This document shows positions 1-9,205 of a stretch of DNA of 21,386 nt, one piece after another. A program made the position numbers and the translations under genes. The DNA is taken from positions 1 through 21,386 of the forward strand of contig JAWXUD010000029.1 of the NCBI GenBank assembly GCA_044432945.1. Reading direction: 5' to 3'. The notes beneath the pieces were generated by a model. It saw only the letters and a list, made by a program, of their open reading frames with translations. It was not told the origin of the DNA and did not search any database. Every line of letters starts with the position of its first letter. Position 1 is the stretch's first letter. The DNA comes from JAWXUD01 sp044432945. Lineage in GTDB: Bacteria; Cyanobacteriota; Vampirovibrionia; Gastranaerophilales; Gastranaerophilaceae.

Positions 1-1
1 G

Positions 2-982
2 GCGATGACGATGCCGAGTTTGATAAGTAATATGCAATCAGAGGCACTTGAGCGAAAACAAGAATTATTCGATGGTCGTTTAGAAGAAGCGATGAATCAA
101 ATGAGATTTCATGAAAAATTGACTGGATATACCAGTGCGATGGATTTCGTCACGGAGTTAGGTGAATATATTAAAATAAACGAAGTATGTGATAATGATG
201 AATTAACAGAATGTTTTCCTGAAACTATCACAACGGCACTTTCAACGTTAGTTGTTGAAGACGATCTAGCGACAGGCTCTCAAATGGTTATGAAATCAAA
301 AAAAGATAAATTTACGAGTGATAACGTGAGCGTTATTTTTGCTGATGGCGTTTCTGCTCTAGTTAATTATCAAGATAGTTGTGATTGGCTAGACCCATAT
401 GACGGCGGAGCAAATCGAGGCGAAGCTTCTAATTGTATTTCAATGGTATATGATTTGAACGGTAAAAAAGGTAAAAATACGCTTAATAGTGATATCCTGA
501 CCTTGAACGCTCAAATTGAGTGTTCGTTTATACTAAGCAACGGCACTTGTGCAACGACAACACCAGTTATGAATTCAACAGTAGGGTATTTAACTTCAAC
601 ACAATGTAATGCACAAAAAGAAGATTTAGGAATTAAAGATTGTTGTCCTGATGAAAGTTGCAGTGGAACAGATTATTGGGCAGGGGCTGTAGCATATTGT
701 GGTGGAGTGAGTAACATGCCAACCATGGAAGATTTAGCACTAATTGGTTCTAATGCATATGACGTCACATTAGGTCAATATAATTCCGAAAAATCTGGTA
801 CGCCTAATGAGGATATTCTTACAAGTTATGGTTTCCCAATACCAGGCTCCTATGGAATTTGGTCTGGTGAAGAAAATTCGTCTGATACGATTTTTGATTT
901 ACACTTACATCCAACTAGGGTACTTACGAGTTATAATCCTCGTAGTTATGCTTATCGATATATATTTTGCGTAGAAGAATAA
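2..982 (+). CDS. Type IV pilin-like / pseudopilin protein, 5'-truncated by window edge
   Basis: The reading frame is open to the left edge and begins as AMTMPSLISN, which is the end of the prepilin hydrophobic helix (usually FTLAEVLITLGIIGVVAAMT...) in the many pilin-like proteins of Gastranaerophilales. The cleavage site and most of the helix therefore lie outside the window, and the first in-frame ATG at 5 is probably not the start. The remaining 326 residues are a secreted globular domain with many cysteines, including paired ones (DCCPDESC), which suggests disulfides. A segment near VYDLNGKKGKNTLNSDIL matches the DxNGxKGPNxxGxDxF motif common in pseudopilins. The C-terminus (GIWSGEENSSD ... 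YRYIFCVEE) resembles Lcl/DUF1566-like lectin folds, which is a weak inference. The likely role is a minor pilin or surface adhesin exported by a type IV pilus or type II machinery. The family call is fairly safe; the ligand is unknown. Confidence 0.72.
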   Translation, partial: AMTMPSLISNMQSEALERKQELFDGRLEEAMNQMRFHEKLTGYTSAMDFVTELGEYIKINEVCDNDELTECFPETITTALSTLVVEDDLATGSQMVMKSKKDKFTSDNVSVIFADGVSALVNYQDSCDWLDPYDGGANRGEASNCISMVYDLNGKKGKNTLNSDILTLNAQIECSFILSNGTCATTTPVMNSTVGYLTSTQCNAQKEDLGIKDCCPDESCSGTDYWAGAVAYCGGVSNMPTMEDLALIGSNAYDVTLGQYNSEKSGTPNEDILTSYGFPIPGSYGIWSGEENSSDTIFDLHLHPTRVLTSYNPRSYAYRYIFCVEE

Positions 983-1063
983 CTAGATAAGAAATTAATA
1001 TAATATTTAACAATAAATCTTTTTGTGAGATAATTTTGTTATAAATATTGATGGAGAATTAAA

Positions 1064-2110
1064 ATGTTAAATTATTTTGCTGGTTCATATGTCGTAACCC
1101 TTTTGGGTCTAATTGGAGCTTATTTTTGGGGCGAACACGCACTTGTTGGTAGTGGCTTGAGCTGTATTTTTATCGTAATCGTGTTATCGATTTTAGAAAT
1201 CAGCTTGTCGTTTGATAACGCTGTTGTTAATGCGATGAAACTTGAGCATATGTCTGCTAAATGGCGTCATAGGTTTTTAACTTGGGGGATTGCGATTGCT
1301 GTTTTTGGTATGAGATTTGTCTTTCCAATCTTAATCGTATCGCTATTCGCAAATATTAATATGATTGAGGTTGGCAGAATTGCCTTAACTGATTCTGATA
1401 AATATGCTCATTATCTACATCAAACTCACGCTCCGATTGTGGCGTTTGGTGGTATGTTTTTGGTTATGCTTTTTCTTAACTACTTTTTCAACCATGAAAA
1501 AGATGTCCATTGGATTAAAAAAATAGAAGAACCACTGTCGCATCTTGATCATGTAAAAGGAATTGATGTGATAATAGCTTTATCGATGTTGTTGGTTACT
1601 GAAAGTTGTGCAAGTGATGCGTATAAGCTTCCTATCATAATCTCTGGTATAGCAGGAGTGTTGACTTACTTAGTTATTGATGGTTGCACTCATTACCTTG
1701 AAAAACGTGAAGAAATGCGTATGGCAAAACTTGGCGAATGTGTTAAATGCTCAGGGTTAATGGGATTTATTTATTTAGAATTGATCGATGCATCGTTCTC
1801 GCTAGATGGGGTTTTAGGAGCGTTTGCTTTGAGTAAAGATATTGTGATTATTTCAATAGGTTTGGCGATTGGTGCAATGTTTGTTCGCTCATTGACGATA
1901 ATGCTTGTTGAGAGAAAATCTTTGACGAAATTTTTGTATTTAGAACACGGCGCACATTGGGCGATTGGAGCTTTGGCTAGTTTGATGTTGGTGTCTTCTA
2001 TCAAAGAAGTTCCAGAGGTTATAACAGGGTTAATCGGGTTAGTGTTTATCATAGGAGCGTTAATTTCTTCTATTAAACATAATAATAAAATGAAGAATTT
2101 AATAGCATAA
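1064..2110 (+). CDS. DUF475 / TerC-superfamily integral membrane protein
   Basis: A 348-aa polytopic membrane protein with about nine hydrophobic segments. It carries the TerC-like acidic signature twice, once in each half: EISLSFDNAVVNA near E45-D52 and ELIDASFSLDGVLGAFALS near E239-D247, as expected for an internally duplicated transporter. The length and the middle charged loop (HEKDVHWIKKIEEP) fit the DUF475 family. TerC relatives (Alx, MeeF/MeeY) export Mn2+ or take part in metal and tellurite resistance; for DUF475 itself the substrate is not established, so metal-ion transport is inference. The start is supported by GGAG seven bases before the ATG. The gene stands alone and converges on ahcY, with a shared bidirectional hairpin between them. 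Confidence 0.85.
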   Translation: MLNYFAGSYVVTLLGLIGAYFWGEHALVGSGLSCIFIVIVLSILEISLSFDNAVVNAMKLEHMSAKWRHRFLTWGIAIAVFGMRFVFPILIVSLFANINMIEVGRIALTDSDKYAHYLHQTHAPIVAFGGMFLVMLFLNYFFNHEKDVHWIKKIEEPLSHLDHVKGIDVIIALSMLLVTESCASDAYKLPIIISGIAGVLTYLVIDGCTHYLEKREEMRMAKLGECVKCSGLMGFIYLELIDASFSLDGVLGAFALSKDIVIISIGLAIGAMFVRSLTIMLVERKSLTKFLYLEHGAHWAIGALASLMLVSSIKEVPEVITGLIGLVFIIGALISSIKHNNKMKNLIA

Positions 2111-2134
2111 TTTTAAAATTCTATATAGTTATTA

Positions 2135-2168
2135 AAAGAGGGCGAAAATCTTTCAGATTTTCGCTCTT
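2135..2168. terminator. Bidirectional hairpin terminator between DUF475 gene and ahcY
   Basis: A perfect 10-bp stem, GCGAAAATCT (2142-2151) and AGATTTTCGC (2155-2164), has a TTC loop and weaker outer pairs. It is flanked by an A-rich stretch on the left and a short T-rich stretch on the right. It lies between two convergent genes, so it can end transcription from both. Confidence 0.75.
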
Positions 2169-2190
2169 AATTCATTCAATTATATAATAA

Positions 2191-3456
2191 TTACATTTTC
2201 CAGCTATTCAAATATTCTTCTTGTTCAGCTGTTAATGTGTCGATTTCAATACCCATTGATTGCAATTTGATTTCAGCGATTTTTAAATCAACTTCGTGAG
2301 GTAATGTGTGTAATTTATTTTCTAGTTTACCTTTGTTTTTAACCAAAAATTCGATACCTAGGGCTTGGTTAGCAAAGCTCATGTCCATAACGCTAGCAGG
2401 GTGTCCTTCAGCGTTGATAAGGTTTACAAGTCTGCCTTCAGCGAATACGTAAACAGATTTGCCGTTATTTAATTTATATTCGTGTAAGTTTGGTCTAATT
2501 TCATTAATTTCAATAGCGTTTTCTCTAGCTCCAGCAACGTTAATTTCCCAATCAAAGTGGCCAGAATTTGCAAGAAACGCACCGTCTTTCATATTCATGA
2601 TGTGTTGAACATCGACTACGTGTTTGTCGCCAGTAACTGTCAAGAAGATGTCACCTTCCGTTGCAGCTTTAGCAATTGGCATTACTCTATAACCTTCCAT
2701 TGCGGCTTCGAGTGCTTTTAGCGGGTCAACTTCACAAACAATGACGTTAGCACCCATTGCTTTTGCACGCAATGCACAGCCACGTCCGCACCAACCATAA
2801 CCTGATACAACAACAGTTTTACCAGCGATTAGGATATTTGCACCACGTAAAATCCCATCAAGTGAGCTTTGACCTGTTCCGTAGCGGTTATCGTATAAAT
2901 GTTTTGTTAAACTTGTGTTTACGCCAACTGCGGGGAAACCTAATTTGCCTTCGTTTTCTAATGCTTGAAGTCTTATAATCCCTGTTGTCGTTTCTTCAGT
3001 TGAACCGATTATTTTCCCGATTAAGTCAGGTCGTTCTGAGTGAATTGTAGAAACCATATCGCAACCATCATCGATTATTATGTCAGGGTTGTGTGCGATA
3101 GCTTCTTGAATATGAGCTTTGTATTGTTCAACGCTTTCGCCAGCGATAGCGAATGTTGGGATTTCGTAGTGTTTTACCAAAGCTGCAGCAACGTCATCTT
3201 GAGTTGATAATGGGTTTGATGCAACTAATACGGCATCAGCTCCACCTGATTTCATTACAACACATAATGCTGCTGTTTCTTTTGTAACGTGTACGCAAGC
3301 TGATAGTTTTAACCCTTTAAAAGGTTGTTCTTTTATAAATCTTTCTTGAATTTGTTTTAGTACAGGCATATCTTTAAACGCCCATTCTATTTGGTTTTTA
3401 CCTTGATCGGCTAGGTTAATATTTTTAATATCATTTTTAAGTTCTGTCATTATCAT
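2191..3456 (-). CDS. ahcY: S-adenosylhomocysteinase
   Basis: This 421-aa cytosolic enzyme hydrolyses S-adenosyl-L-homocysteine to adenosine and L-homocysteine using bound NAD+, clearing the inhibitory by-product of methyltransferases in the activated methyl cycle. The NAD-binding Rossmann motif GYGWCGRG starts at residue 219. The substrate region is intact: DDGCDM, GSTEETTTG, and a K/D/N block (TKHLYDNRYG) holding the catalytic Lys and Asp. The family C-terminus that contributes to the neighbouring subunit's NAD site is present. The length is that of the shorter bacterial/archaeal class rather than the roughly 465-aa class with an extra insert. The start is the first ATG of MIMTELK, with GGAG seven bases upstream. 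A good minus-strand promoter lies just upstream. Confidence 0.96.
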   Translation of the reverse strand: MIMTELKNDIKNINLADQGKNQIEWAFKDMPVLKQIQERFIKEQPFKGLKLSACVHVTKETAALCVVMKSGGADAVLVASNPLSTQDDVAAALVKHYEIPTFAIAGESVEQYKAHIQEAIAHNPDIIIDDGCDMVSTIHSERPDLIGKIIGSTEETTTGIIRLQALENEGKLGFPAVGVNTSLTKHLYDNRYGTGQSSLDGILRGANILIAGKTVVVSGYGWCGRGCALRAKAMGANVIVCEVDPLKALEAAMEGYRVMPIAKAATEGDIFLTVTGDKHVVDVQHIMNMKDGAFLANSGHFDWEINVAGARENAIEINEIRPNLHEYKLNNGKSVYVFAEGRLVNLINAEGHPASVMDMSFANQALGIEFLVKNKGKLENKLHTLPHEVDLKIAEIKLQSMGIEIDTLTAEQEEYLNSWKM

Positions 3457-3476
3457 TAATTTTCTCCTTGCACTTC

Positions 3477-3504
3477 ATTGTATGTGAAAAAAAATAAATA
3501 TCAA
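3477..3504 (-). promoter_or_regulatory. Probable sigma-70 promoter of ahcY
   Basis: Read on the minus strand, TTGATA (3504-3499) and TACAAT (3482-3477) are separated by 16 bp and sit just upstream of the ahcY ribosome binding site. They lie in the divergent region between ahcY and the large GH13 gene. It resembles the promoter proposed for clpC (TTGAAA, 17 bp, TACAAT). Confidence 0.55.
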
Positions 3505-3637
3505 GAAAACTTATTTGTATTGGTTTGATCGGTTATTGATGATTTTTTGTTTATTTGTAAATATTTTGTAATAAATCATAATAATATGGCAAAAATATCT
3601 ATTCACTTGAGTTATAATTTTAGCAAGGAGTGATTCT

Positions 3638-6600
3638 GTGAAGGTTAATCTAAATCTAGATAAGCAAAATAACAAAATAAATAACAAGGCGAATAAAACA
3701 AATTTTGAAGGTTACAAGCCCGTTAAATCTGATTATGGGTATGTTGAATATGAGTTCAATTATCCATATGATGAAAATAAATACGATTGTTATTTGGAGG
3801 TTTTTGATCTAAAAAAAGATAAAAGAACTGAGTATTATGATATAAATACTCTTTTGACCAGTACCGATAAGCTTGATGATAAAGATAGCCAAGAAAAAGG
3901 TATTCAGCTTCGCAGTGGAAAAAATCCTATTAATTTAACCAATACTTTTGGGCTGAATGAAGGTACTCCTTTTGCATACCATTATAAATTATATCCAAAA
4001 AATAATCGTAACAATCCGATATTTAGGGTTGATACTGGTAATGTTATCGATAAAACTTCTCAAACTGGCATGGGGTATGAGATTTATAACGTTGTGAATA
4101 CAAATGGTTCGTTGGTCACAAAGGGTGGTGCGATGAAACATGTGCTTCCTGACAGTTATAATGCGAATTGGGTTTATGACGAGAAAAATCCGACTAAGAT
4201 TATTGAAAATCCTGATGTTGACGAGGCTAAAAATTCTATAAAAAATACTGCTAATAAAATTGGTGGTTCGTTAGCGGGATTAGAAAAAGATGTTGAGGCA
4301 GGTAAGTTCGATAACTTTTCAAGAATATTGGCAACTCCAATTTTTACAGATGATAGTTTAAGTGCGCATTCTTATTGGAACAAAAACTGCATGCAAACTT
4401 CTCAGTCTTTGGGTAATATTAATAATTATTCATCTTTGCAGAAAAAAATGTTTGCAAAAGATATAAATTTTGTTTCTGATGGTGCGTTCGTAAACGAAGG
4501 TTTAGAAGGTGTTCACTTTAAACATATTTTAAAATGGGGTGAAAACTCTCCATATTTTTATTGGTTTAAGGTTACAGCGTTGCAAGATAGCCCATTTGCA
4601 CTAGGTGTATTTGGAAAAGATAACAAAAACATTGCACATCGTGTTGTCAATCCGAAAAATACTTATAAAACTGAAAACGGAGCTGTGAAAAGTACTAAAA
4701 ATCCAAATTATGAAGATGATAAGCCAACATTTATTCAGGTTTATGATAGACGTTTGGTGAAAGACCCTGAAAAATTAGATTCTCAAAAACTGATTAAATC
4801 ATATAAAAATTTGAGTACAGAAAATCCATTTGAGATTAACAACCATAACGATACAGTTGTTCCTTATAGTTTTGAAATTAATCCAGAAACTTATGATAAG
4901 AACATGAATGATTTTGTTGAGCTTAACAAATCTAGTAAGAAATCAATTGATTTGAACAGTTTTGAGGCAACAAGAATGTTGACAAAGTTTGAAACTTTTG
5001 AGTTTGAAGAAAAATTTGAAAGTGGTATGGAAACTTGGGACGCAAATGCTGATATTGCAAAACTGAATTATATCTATTCTCATACTGATACGCTTAATCT
5101 TAAACAATCGCTTGATGTTGATGAGCAGCAAGACATGATTTCTGTGCTTAAAAAACGCAATTTTGAGGTTCAGGATTATGCCATAACTTCAGGGCAGTAT
5201 TGGACGAGAAAAACTAATCAAATTTTGATGACGCATATCGCTCAAAACCTTAATAAAACAGATTTACAAAAAACTTTAGAGAACAATAATAGCACTATTA
5301 CTTCAACTGCTCAATTATATAAAAAATTGATAGAAGAAAAAAGTAATGGTGAAATTTTCCCAACAAACTTGAAATCTAAAATGAGTGAAAAAGTCATTGA
5401 AAATATTTTAGTAGATGATTATTATTCAAAAACCCTTGATGGTGACGATCACGGCTATAGTTATAAAGAATTAGTTACAAAATCATTGATGGATTTGCCA
5501 TTAGATAGTATTGAGTTGAGTGATAGTGTTACAGCGGTGTTTGCTTCGCCATTTTTGACAAAACGTGCTAATAACAAAGAAGAATTAGGTATGTCACGTT
5601 ATGATTATTCAATAGAGAATGCCTATGAGCCTGACGAACAATACCAAAAAACTTTCAGTGAAATGAATAGGGTTTATAAACATGAGATGAGTACGTTGGC
5701 ATCGGAAGTTTTAAACACGATTAATGACGAGCTTATGGCAAAACCAGAAAAAAGCCCATTATATAATGTTGATGATAAAGATGAACCGTCTGATTTGGGT
5801 AAATTCGTAATCCCTATAATTTCTGCTGAGATTGCAAAATTTGCTATTATAAAATCAATTTATCCAGAGGCAAAATTTAAAGTCGATTCGCAATCAGGCG
5901 AGATTAGTTATGATTATAACAAATTGAAATCGATATCATTAAACGAATTAGGTATTTACCCGTCATCGCCAAAAGATGAAGCAAGACAGTTGTTGTCAAA
6001 AGTTCAAAAAAATATGACAAGAATAACATCAGATGATAAAGTTGAGTTCGCAAATGCTATTCTGGCATCTATTTCTGATACTACTGTTGAAAGTTATAAA
6101 ATTGCAGAGGCTATTATTGATAGAACAGAAGCTGGTCTTGACTGGAGAATAGATGCCGTCAAAGATATTGCTGATGTTGATGCATTGCGTAATGAAAAAA
6201 ATAATTTTGAACAAACTTGGGATAATATTGCTGAGTTTTGGGGTGAATTTAATAAAAATATATTGAATGAAAATAGAAATTCAATGCTTATTGGTGAAGT
6301 TACAGGTGCTTGGCCACTTTTAAACCAAACTAATTCACCTTCATCTGAAAAATATAGTACAGCTAAAGAAGCTGAACGTCAGCTTATTTCAAAAACTGGG
6401 TTTACAACATTAGCGAATTATGGATATTTCTTTACTGATATTTCAAAAATATTTAGTAAGAATTTCCAAAATGGTACAGCAGGTGATATTGGAAACGCCG
6501 AAAGAATTTTTAATTTATTAGTGGGCAAAGTAGATACTGACCAAAAAGAATTTTTATATTCTTCGTCTTTGCCTTCAACAACGTATTCTTATAATGTTAT

Positions 6601-7906
6601 AGGAAACCATGATGTATCACGTCCATTACATGTGCTTTCTCTTGATACAGAATTGTTTTATGCGGATTTGACAAACGAACATAATCATAAAAATCGTGAA
6701 CTTGCGTTTAGAATTCTTAATGATAGATTTGATGGTAAAGCTATTTCTAATAATGAATTAAAAACTCAAAACTGGTCTGATGTTAGTAACAAAGCTGTCG
6801 CAATGGGTGATTCGTTAAATCGTGGGTTTGGAAAATCTCTAAAAGATTTGTATGGTGATGGTAGCAAACAACAAAAAGAAATTTGGGAAAAAATATCACC
6901 AGCTATTTCAGATTTAGCCAATGGTGTGTTCAAGGGACAAAATTTTGAAGCAGAAGGGTTTGGTGTTAAGCCTTTTGATGTTACAATCGAAGCGGTTTTA
7001 GCACAGGCTGAACATTCTTACGGATTGGAGCTTGATAAAGATGACAGAAAAGAGTTAGTCGATAAAACTTTTGAAAAAATTATTGATCCTGCTTATACAA
7101 AATTGTTAGGAATGATGAAATATTTAGTAGCACTTCCTGGTTGTCCGACATTATATTCTGGTGATGATTTGGCTGCTACTGGTTATGAAACAGAAACGAA
7201 AAATGTTTATATGCAAAATAGAGCGTTCTTAAATCATCAGTGGGTTGATGAAAAAAGTTCTGAGTATAAAAAGTTTGTTGCTGAAAAGAAAAATGCAATC
7301 GATGCACTTTTTGCGTTCCGTAATCGCCCTGAATTGCGTGCGTTAAATGACGGTGCTTCGTTTGTACTTAACCCAATTGAAGCAAGTATCAATGGTGGTT
7401 GGCAGAAAACAAAAGTCACTGGCTTGTTGAAAGCTAGTACGGACGGTGCGATGACGATTTCATTATTTAATGGGGCTGGTATGCATGATGATTTTTCAAA
7501 AATTTACTCTCCATCTAATATTACAATGAATTCAATAAATATAAGTGGTGATAGCTCTAATCAAAGAGTTGGCTTGGCAGCAGGGTTAAAAGTAGGTGCT
7601 ATTTTTGCAAATGCTCATGACAAAAATCAAAAATATGTTGTTCGTGAATATAACGGTCAATACTTCTTGAAAAAATATAATGGAGCTGGTAAAGATGATG
7701 GCGATATAAGTTTTGCTGATACAACTCTAGTCTTATATCATACGCCTGAAATGCAACAAGGTAAACAAGAAGAATACAAGCCATCTTTTAATGGACGTAA
7801 AGTTTTATACAACCCTAAATATAATTTTGTTTCAAACCCTTATTCAAATGTTTCGAATACAAAAAATGTAGATTTGGGTAAGAATTTACAATTGACTTGT
7901 AAGTAA
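3638..7906 (+). CDS. Giant divergent alpha-amylase-family (GH13-like) protein
   Basis: A 1422-aa protein with no signal peptide and the N-terminus NKTNFEGYKPV typical of Gastranaerophilales proteins. GH13 barrel motifs can be followed in order: region I-like FVSDGAFVNEG (D281), then GENSPYFYWF, MxTWDxNxDIAKLN and NFEVQDYAITSGQYWT (W522); region II WRIDAVKD (nucleophile D839); region III IGEVTGAWP (acid/base E887); region IV GNHDVSRP (D992); and the strand-8 segment CPTLYSGDD near residue 1172. The catalytic triad is intact, so alpha-glucan hydrolysis or transfer (storage glycogen or dietary starch) is likely. Oddities are about 300 mostly helical residues inserted between YWT and region II, about 150 extra residues before strand 8, and Glu in place of the usual region I His. 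The start is GTG with AAGGAG seven bases upstream. The exact specificity cannot be read from the sequence. Confidence 0.78.
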   Translation: MKVNLNLDKQNNKINNKANKTNFEGYKPVKSDYGYVEYEFNYPYDENKYDCYLEVFDLKKDKRTEYYDINTLLTSTDKLDDKDSQEKGIQLRSGKNPINLTNTFGLNEGTPFAYHYKLYPKNNRNNPIFRVDTGNVIDKTSQTGMGYEIYNVVNTNGSLVTKGGAMKHVLPDSYNANWVYDEKNPTKIIENPDVDEAKNSIKNTANKIGGSLAGLEKDVEAGKFDNFSRILATPIFTDDSLSAHSYWNKNCMQTSQSLGNINNYSSLQKKMFAKDINFVSDGAFVNEGLEGVHFKHILKWGENSPYFYWFKVTALQDSPFALGVFGKDNKNIAHRVVNPKNTYKTENGAVKSTKNPNYEDDKPTFIQVYDRRLVKDPEKLDSQKLIKSYKNLSTENPFEINNHNDTVVPYSFEINPETYDKNMNDFVELNKSSKKSIDLNSFEATRMLTKFETFEFEEKFESGMETWDANADIAKLNYIYSHTDTLNLKQSLDVDEQQDMISVLKKRNFEVQDYAITSGQYWTRKTNQILMTHIAQNLNKTDLQKTLENNNSTITSTAQLYKKLIEEKSNGEIFPTNLKSKMSEKVIENILVDDYYSKTLDGDDHGYSYKELVTKSLMDLPLDSIELSDSVTAVFASPFLTKRANNKEELGMSRYDYSIENAYEPDEQYQKTFSEMNRVYKHEMSTLASEVLNTINDELMAKPEKSPLYNVDDKDEPSDLGKFVIPIISAEIAKFAIIKSIYPEAKFKVDSQSGEISYDYNKLKSISLNELGIYPSSPKDEARQLLSKVQKNMTRITSDDKVEFANAILASISDTTVESYKIAEAIIDRTEAGLDWRIDAVKDIADVDALRNEKNNFEQTWDNIAEFWGEFNKNILNENRNSMLIGEVTGAWPLLNQTNSPSSEKYSTAKEAERQLISKTGFTTLANYGYFFTDISKIFSKNFQNGTAGDIGNAERIFNLLVGKVDTDQKEFLYSSSLPSTTYSYNVIGNHDVSRPLHVLSLDTELFYADLTNEHNHKNRELAFRILNDRFDGKAISNNELKTQNWSDVSNKAVAMGDSLNRGFGKSLKDLYGDGSKQQKEIWEKISPAISDLANGVFKGQNFEAEGFGVKPFDVTIEAVLAQAEHSYGLELDKDDRKELVDKTFEKIIDPAYTKLLGMMKYLVALPGCPTLYSGDDLAATGYETETKNVYMQNRAFLNHQWVDEKSSEYKKFVAEKKNAIDALFAFRNRPELRALNDGASFVLNPIEASINGGWQKTKVTGLLKASTDGAMTISLFNGAGMHDDFSKIYSPSNITMNSINISGDSSNQRVGLAAGLKVGAIFANAHDKNQKYVVREYNGQYFLKKYNGAGKDDGDISFADTTLVLYHTPEMQQGKQEEYKPSFNGRKVLYNPKYNFVSNPYSNVSNTKNVDLGKNLQLTCK

Positions 7907-7950
7907 TTAAAAGAAAAATCGCTTCTTGGTATGTTCATAAAAAAACAAAT

Positions 7951-9045
7951 TTATACATTAAATCTAAAATGTACTAAGTCACCATCTTGCACAATATATT
8001 CTTTACCCTCAAGACGAGTTACACCTTTTTCTTTACAAGCTGTGTATGAACCGTGTTTAATAAATTCTTCATAAGGTGTGATTTCTGCTCTAATAAAACC
8101 TTTTTCAAAATCCGTATGGATTACGCCAGCAGCTTGTGGAGCTTTTGCACCAGCAGGAATTGTCCAGGCATGGACTTCTTTTTCACCAGCAGTAATGAAG
8201 GTTCTTAAATTTAAAAGGTTGTAAACAGATTTAATCATACGATTTATGCCACTGTCTTCAACGCCTAGTTCTGCCAAAAATTCTGCACTATCATCACCTA
8301 ATTCTGCCAATTCTTCTTCAATTTTAGCTGAAATAATAACCATTTCAGCGTTATGTTTATTGGCATATTCTTGAACTTTTTGAGTATATTCATTACCTGA
8401 TTTCAATTCTGTTTCGCTCACGTTAGCTGCATAAATTACAGGTTTTGTTGACATCAAATTAAGAGAATTAGCAACAGCGATTTCATCGCCTTCAAAATGG
8501 TCGCTAATTTTTATGAATGTCGCATCAGATAGCAATTCTAAGACCTTTTCTAAAACTTTATTTTCTAAAATAGCTTCCTTATCGCCACTCTTCATTTGTT
8601 TGACAATACGTGCTTTGCGTTTTTCGACAGAAGCCATATCAGCTAAAGCCAATTCAGTATTAATTATTTCAATATCAGCAATCGGATCAACTTTTCCAGC
8701 AACATGAATAGTGTTCTCGTCATCAAAACAACGTACAACCTGAATTATTGCATCAACTTCACGAATATTATGTAGAAATTGGTTGCCTAACCCTTCACCT
8801 TGACTTGCACCTTTTACCAAACCTGCGATATCGACAAATTCAATGGCAGTTGGCAAAACTTCTTTGCACCCACAAAGATTTTTCAAAATCTCTAATCTCT
8901 CATCAGGTACAGTAACCACGCCAACGTTCGGTTCAATTGTGCAAAATGGATAGTTTGCACTTTGTGCATTTTTTGCACTTGTTAAAGCGTTGAATAAAGT
9001 TGATTTTCCTACGTTCGGTAACCCGACAATTCCTGTTCTTAGCAT
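7951..9045 (-). CDS. ychF: Redox-responsive ribosome-binding ATPase YchF (OLA1 family)
   Basis: A 364-aa Obg-class P-loop protein of the usual YchF length. The G1 motif GLPNVGKST covers residues 8-16, followed by G3 DIAGLVKGASQGEGLGNQFL. The G4 motif is NVSE instead of NKxD, the change that makes this family prefer ATP over GTP. A helical coiled region follows, then the C-terminal TGS domain (RTFITAGEKEVHAWTIP to the end, FRFNV). YchF binds ribosomes and is linked to stress and translation control. The start ATG has AAGGA nine bases upstream. It lies downstream of clpC on the same strand, but a strong terminator separates the two, so it is probably its own unit. It converges on the GH13 gene with a gap of only 44 bp. 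Confidence 0.95.
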   Translation of the reverse strand: MLRTGIVGLPNVGKSTLFNALTSAKNAQSANYPFCTIEPNVGVVTVPDERLEILKNLCGCKEVLPTAIEFVDIAGLVKGASQGEGLGNQFLHNIREVDAIIQVVRCFDDENTIHVAGKVDPIADIEIINTELALADMASVEKRKARIVKQMKSGDKEAILENKVLEKVLELLSDATFIKISDHFEGDEIAVANSLNLMSTKPVIYAANVSETELKSGNEYTQKVQEYANKHNAEMVIISAKIEEELAELGDDSAEFLAELGVEDSGINRMIKSVYNLLNLRTFITAGEKEVHAWTIPAGAKAPQAAGVIHTDFEKGFIRAEITPYEEFIKHGSYTACKEKGVTRLEGKEYIVQDGDLVHFRFNV

Positions 9046-9142
9046 TATTATAATTCCTTTTTATATTTCTTGTGTATTATTTAATCTTATCACAAAAATA
9101 AAATCTGTTAGATTTGGCTTTTAGCTCAGATGTTATTATAAT

Positions 9143-9175
9143 AAAAGGCGAGAAATTTTCAATTTCTCGCCTTTT
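9143..9175 (-). terminator. Rho-independent terminator downstream of clpC
   Basis: A perfect 15-bp stem, AAAAGGCGAGAAATT (9143-9157) and AATTTCTCGCCTTTT (9161-9175), with a TTC loop. Read on the minus strand it follows the clpC stop by about 30 bases and ends in a T-rich tract. It insulates ychF from clpC read-through. The stem design and TTC loop are like those at 2142-2164. Confidence 0.85.
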
Positions 9176-9205
9176 ATTTATTATTTATTATAAATTAATT
9201 AAAAT

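Noticed and set aside
3613..3618. Promoter of the GH13 gene (TATAAT)
   Set aside because: The -10 is perfect, but no -35 or extended -10 is found and it lies almost on the ribosome binding site.
7907..7950. Terminator between the GH13 gene and ychF
   Set aside because: Only a 5-bp AAGAA/TTCTT pairing is visible, too weak to call.
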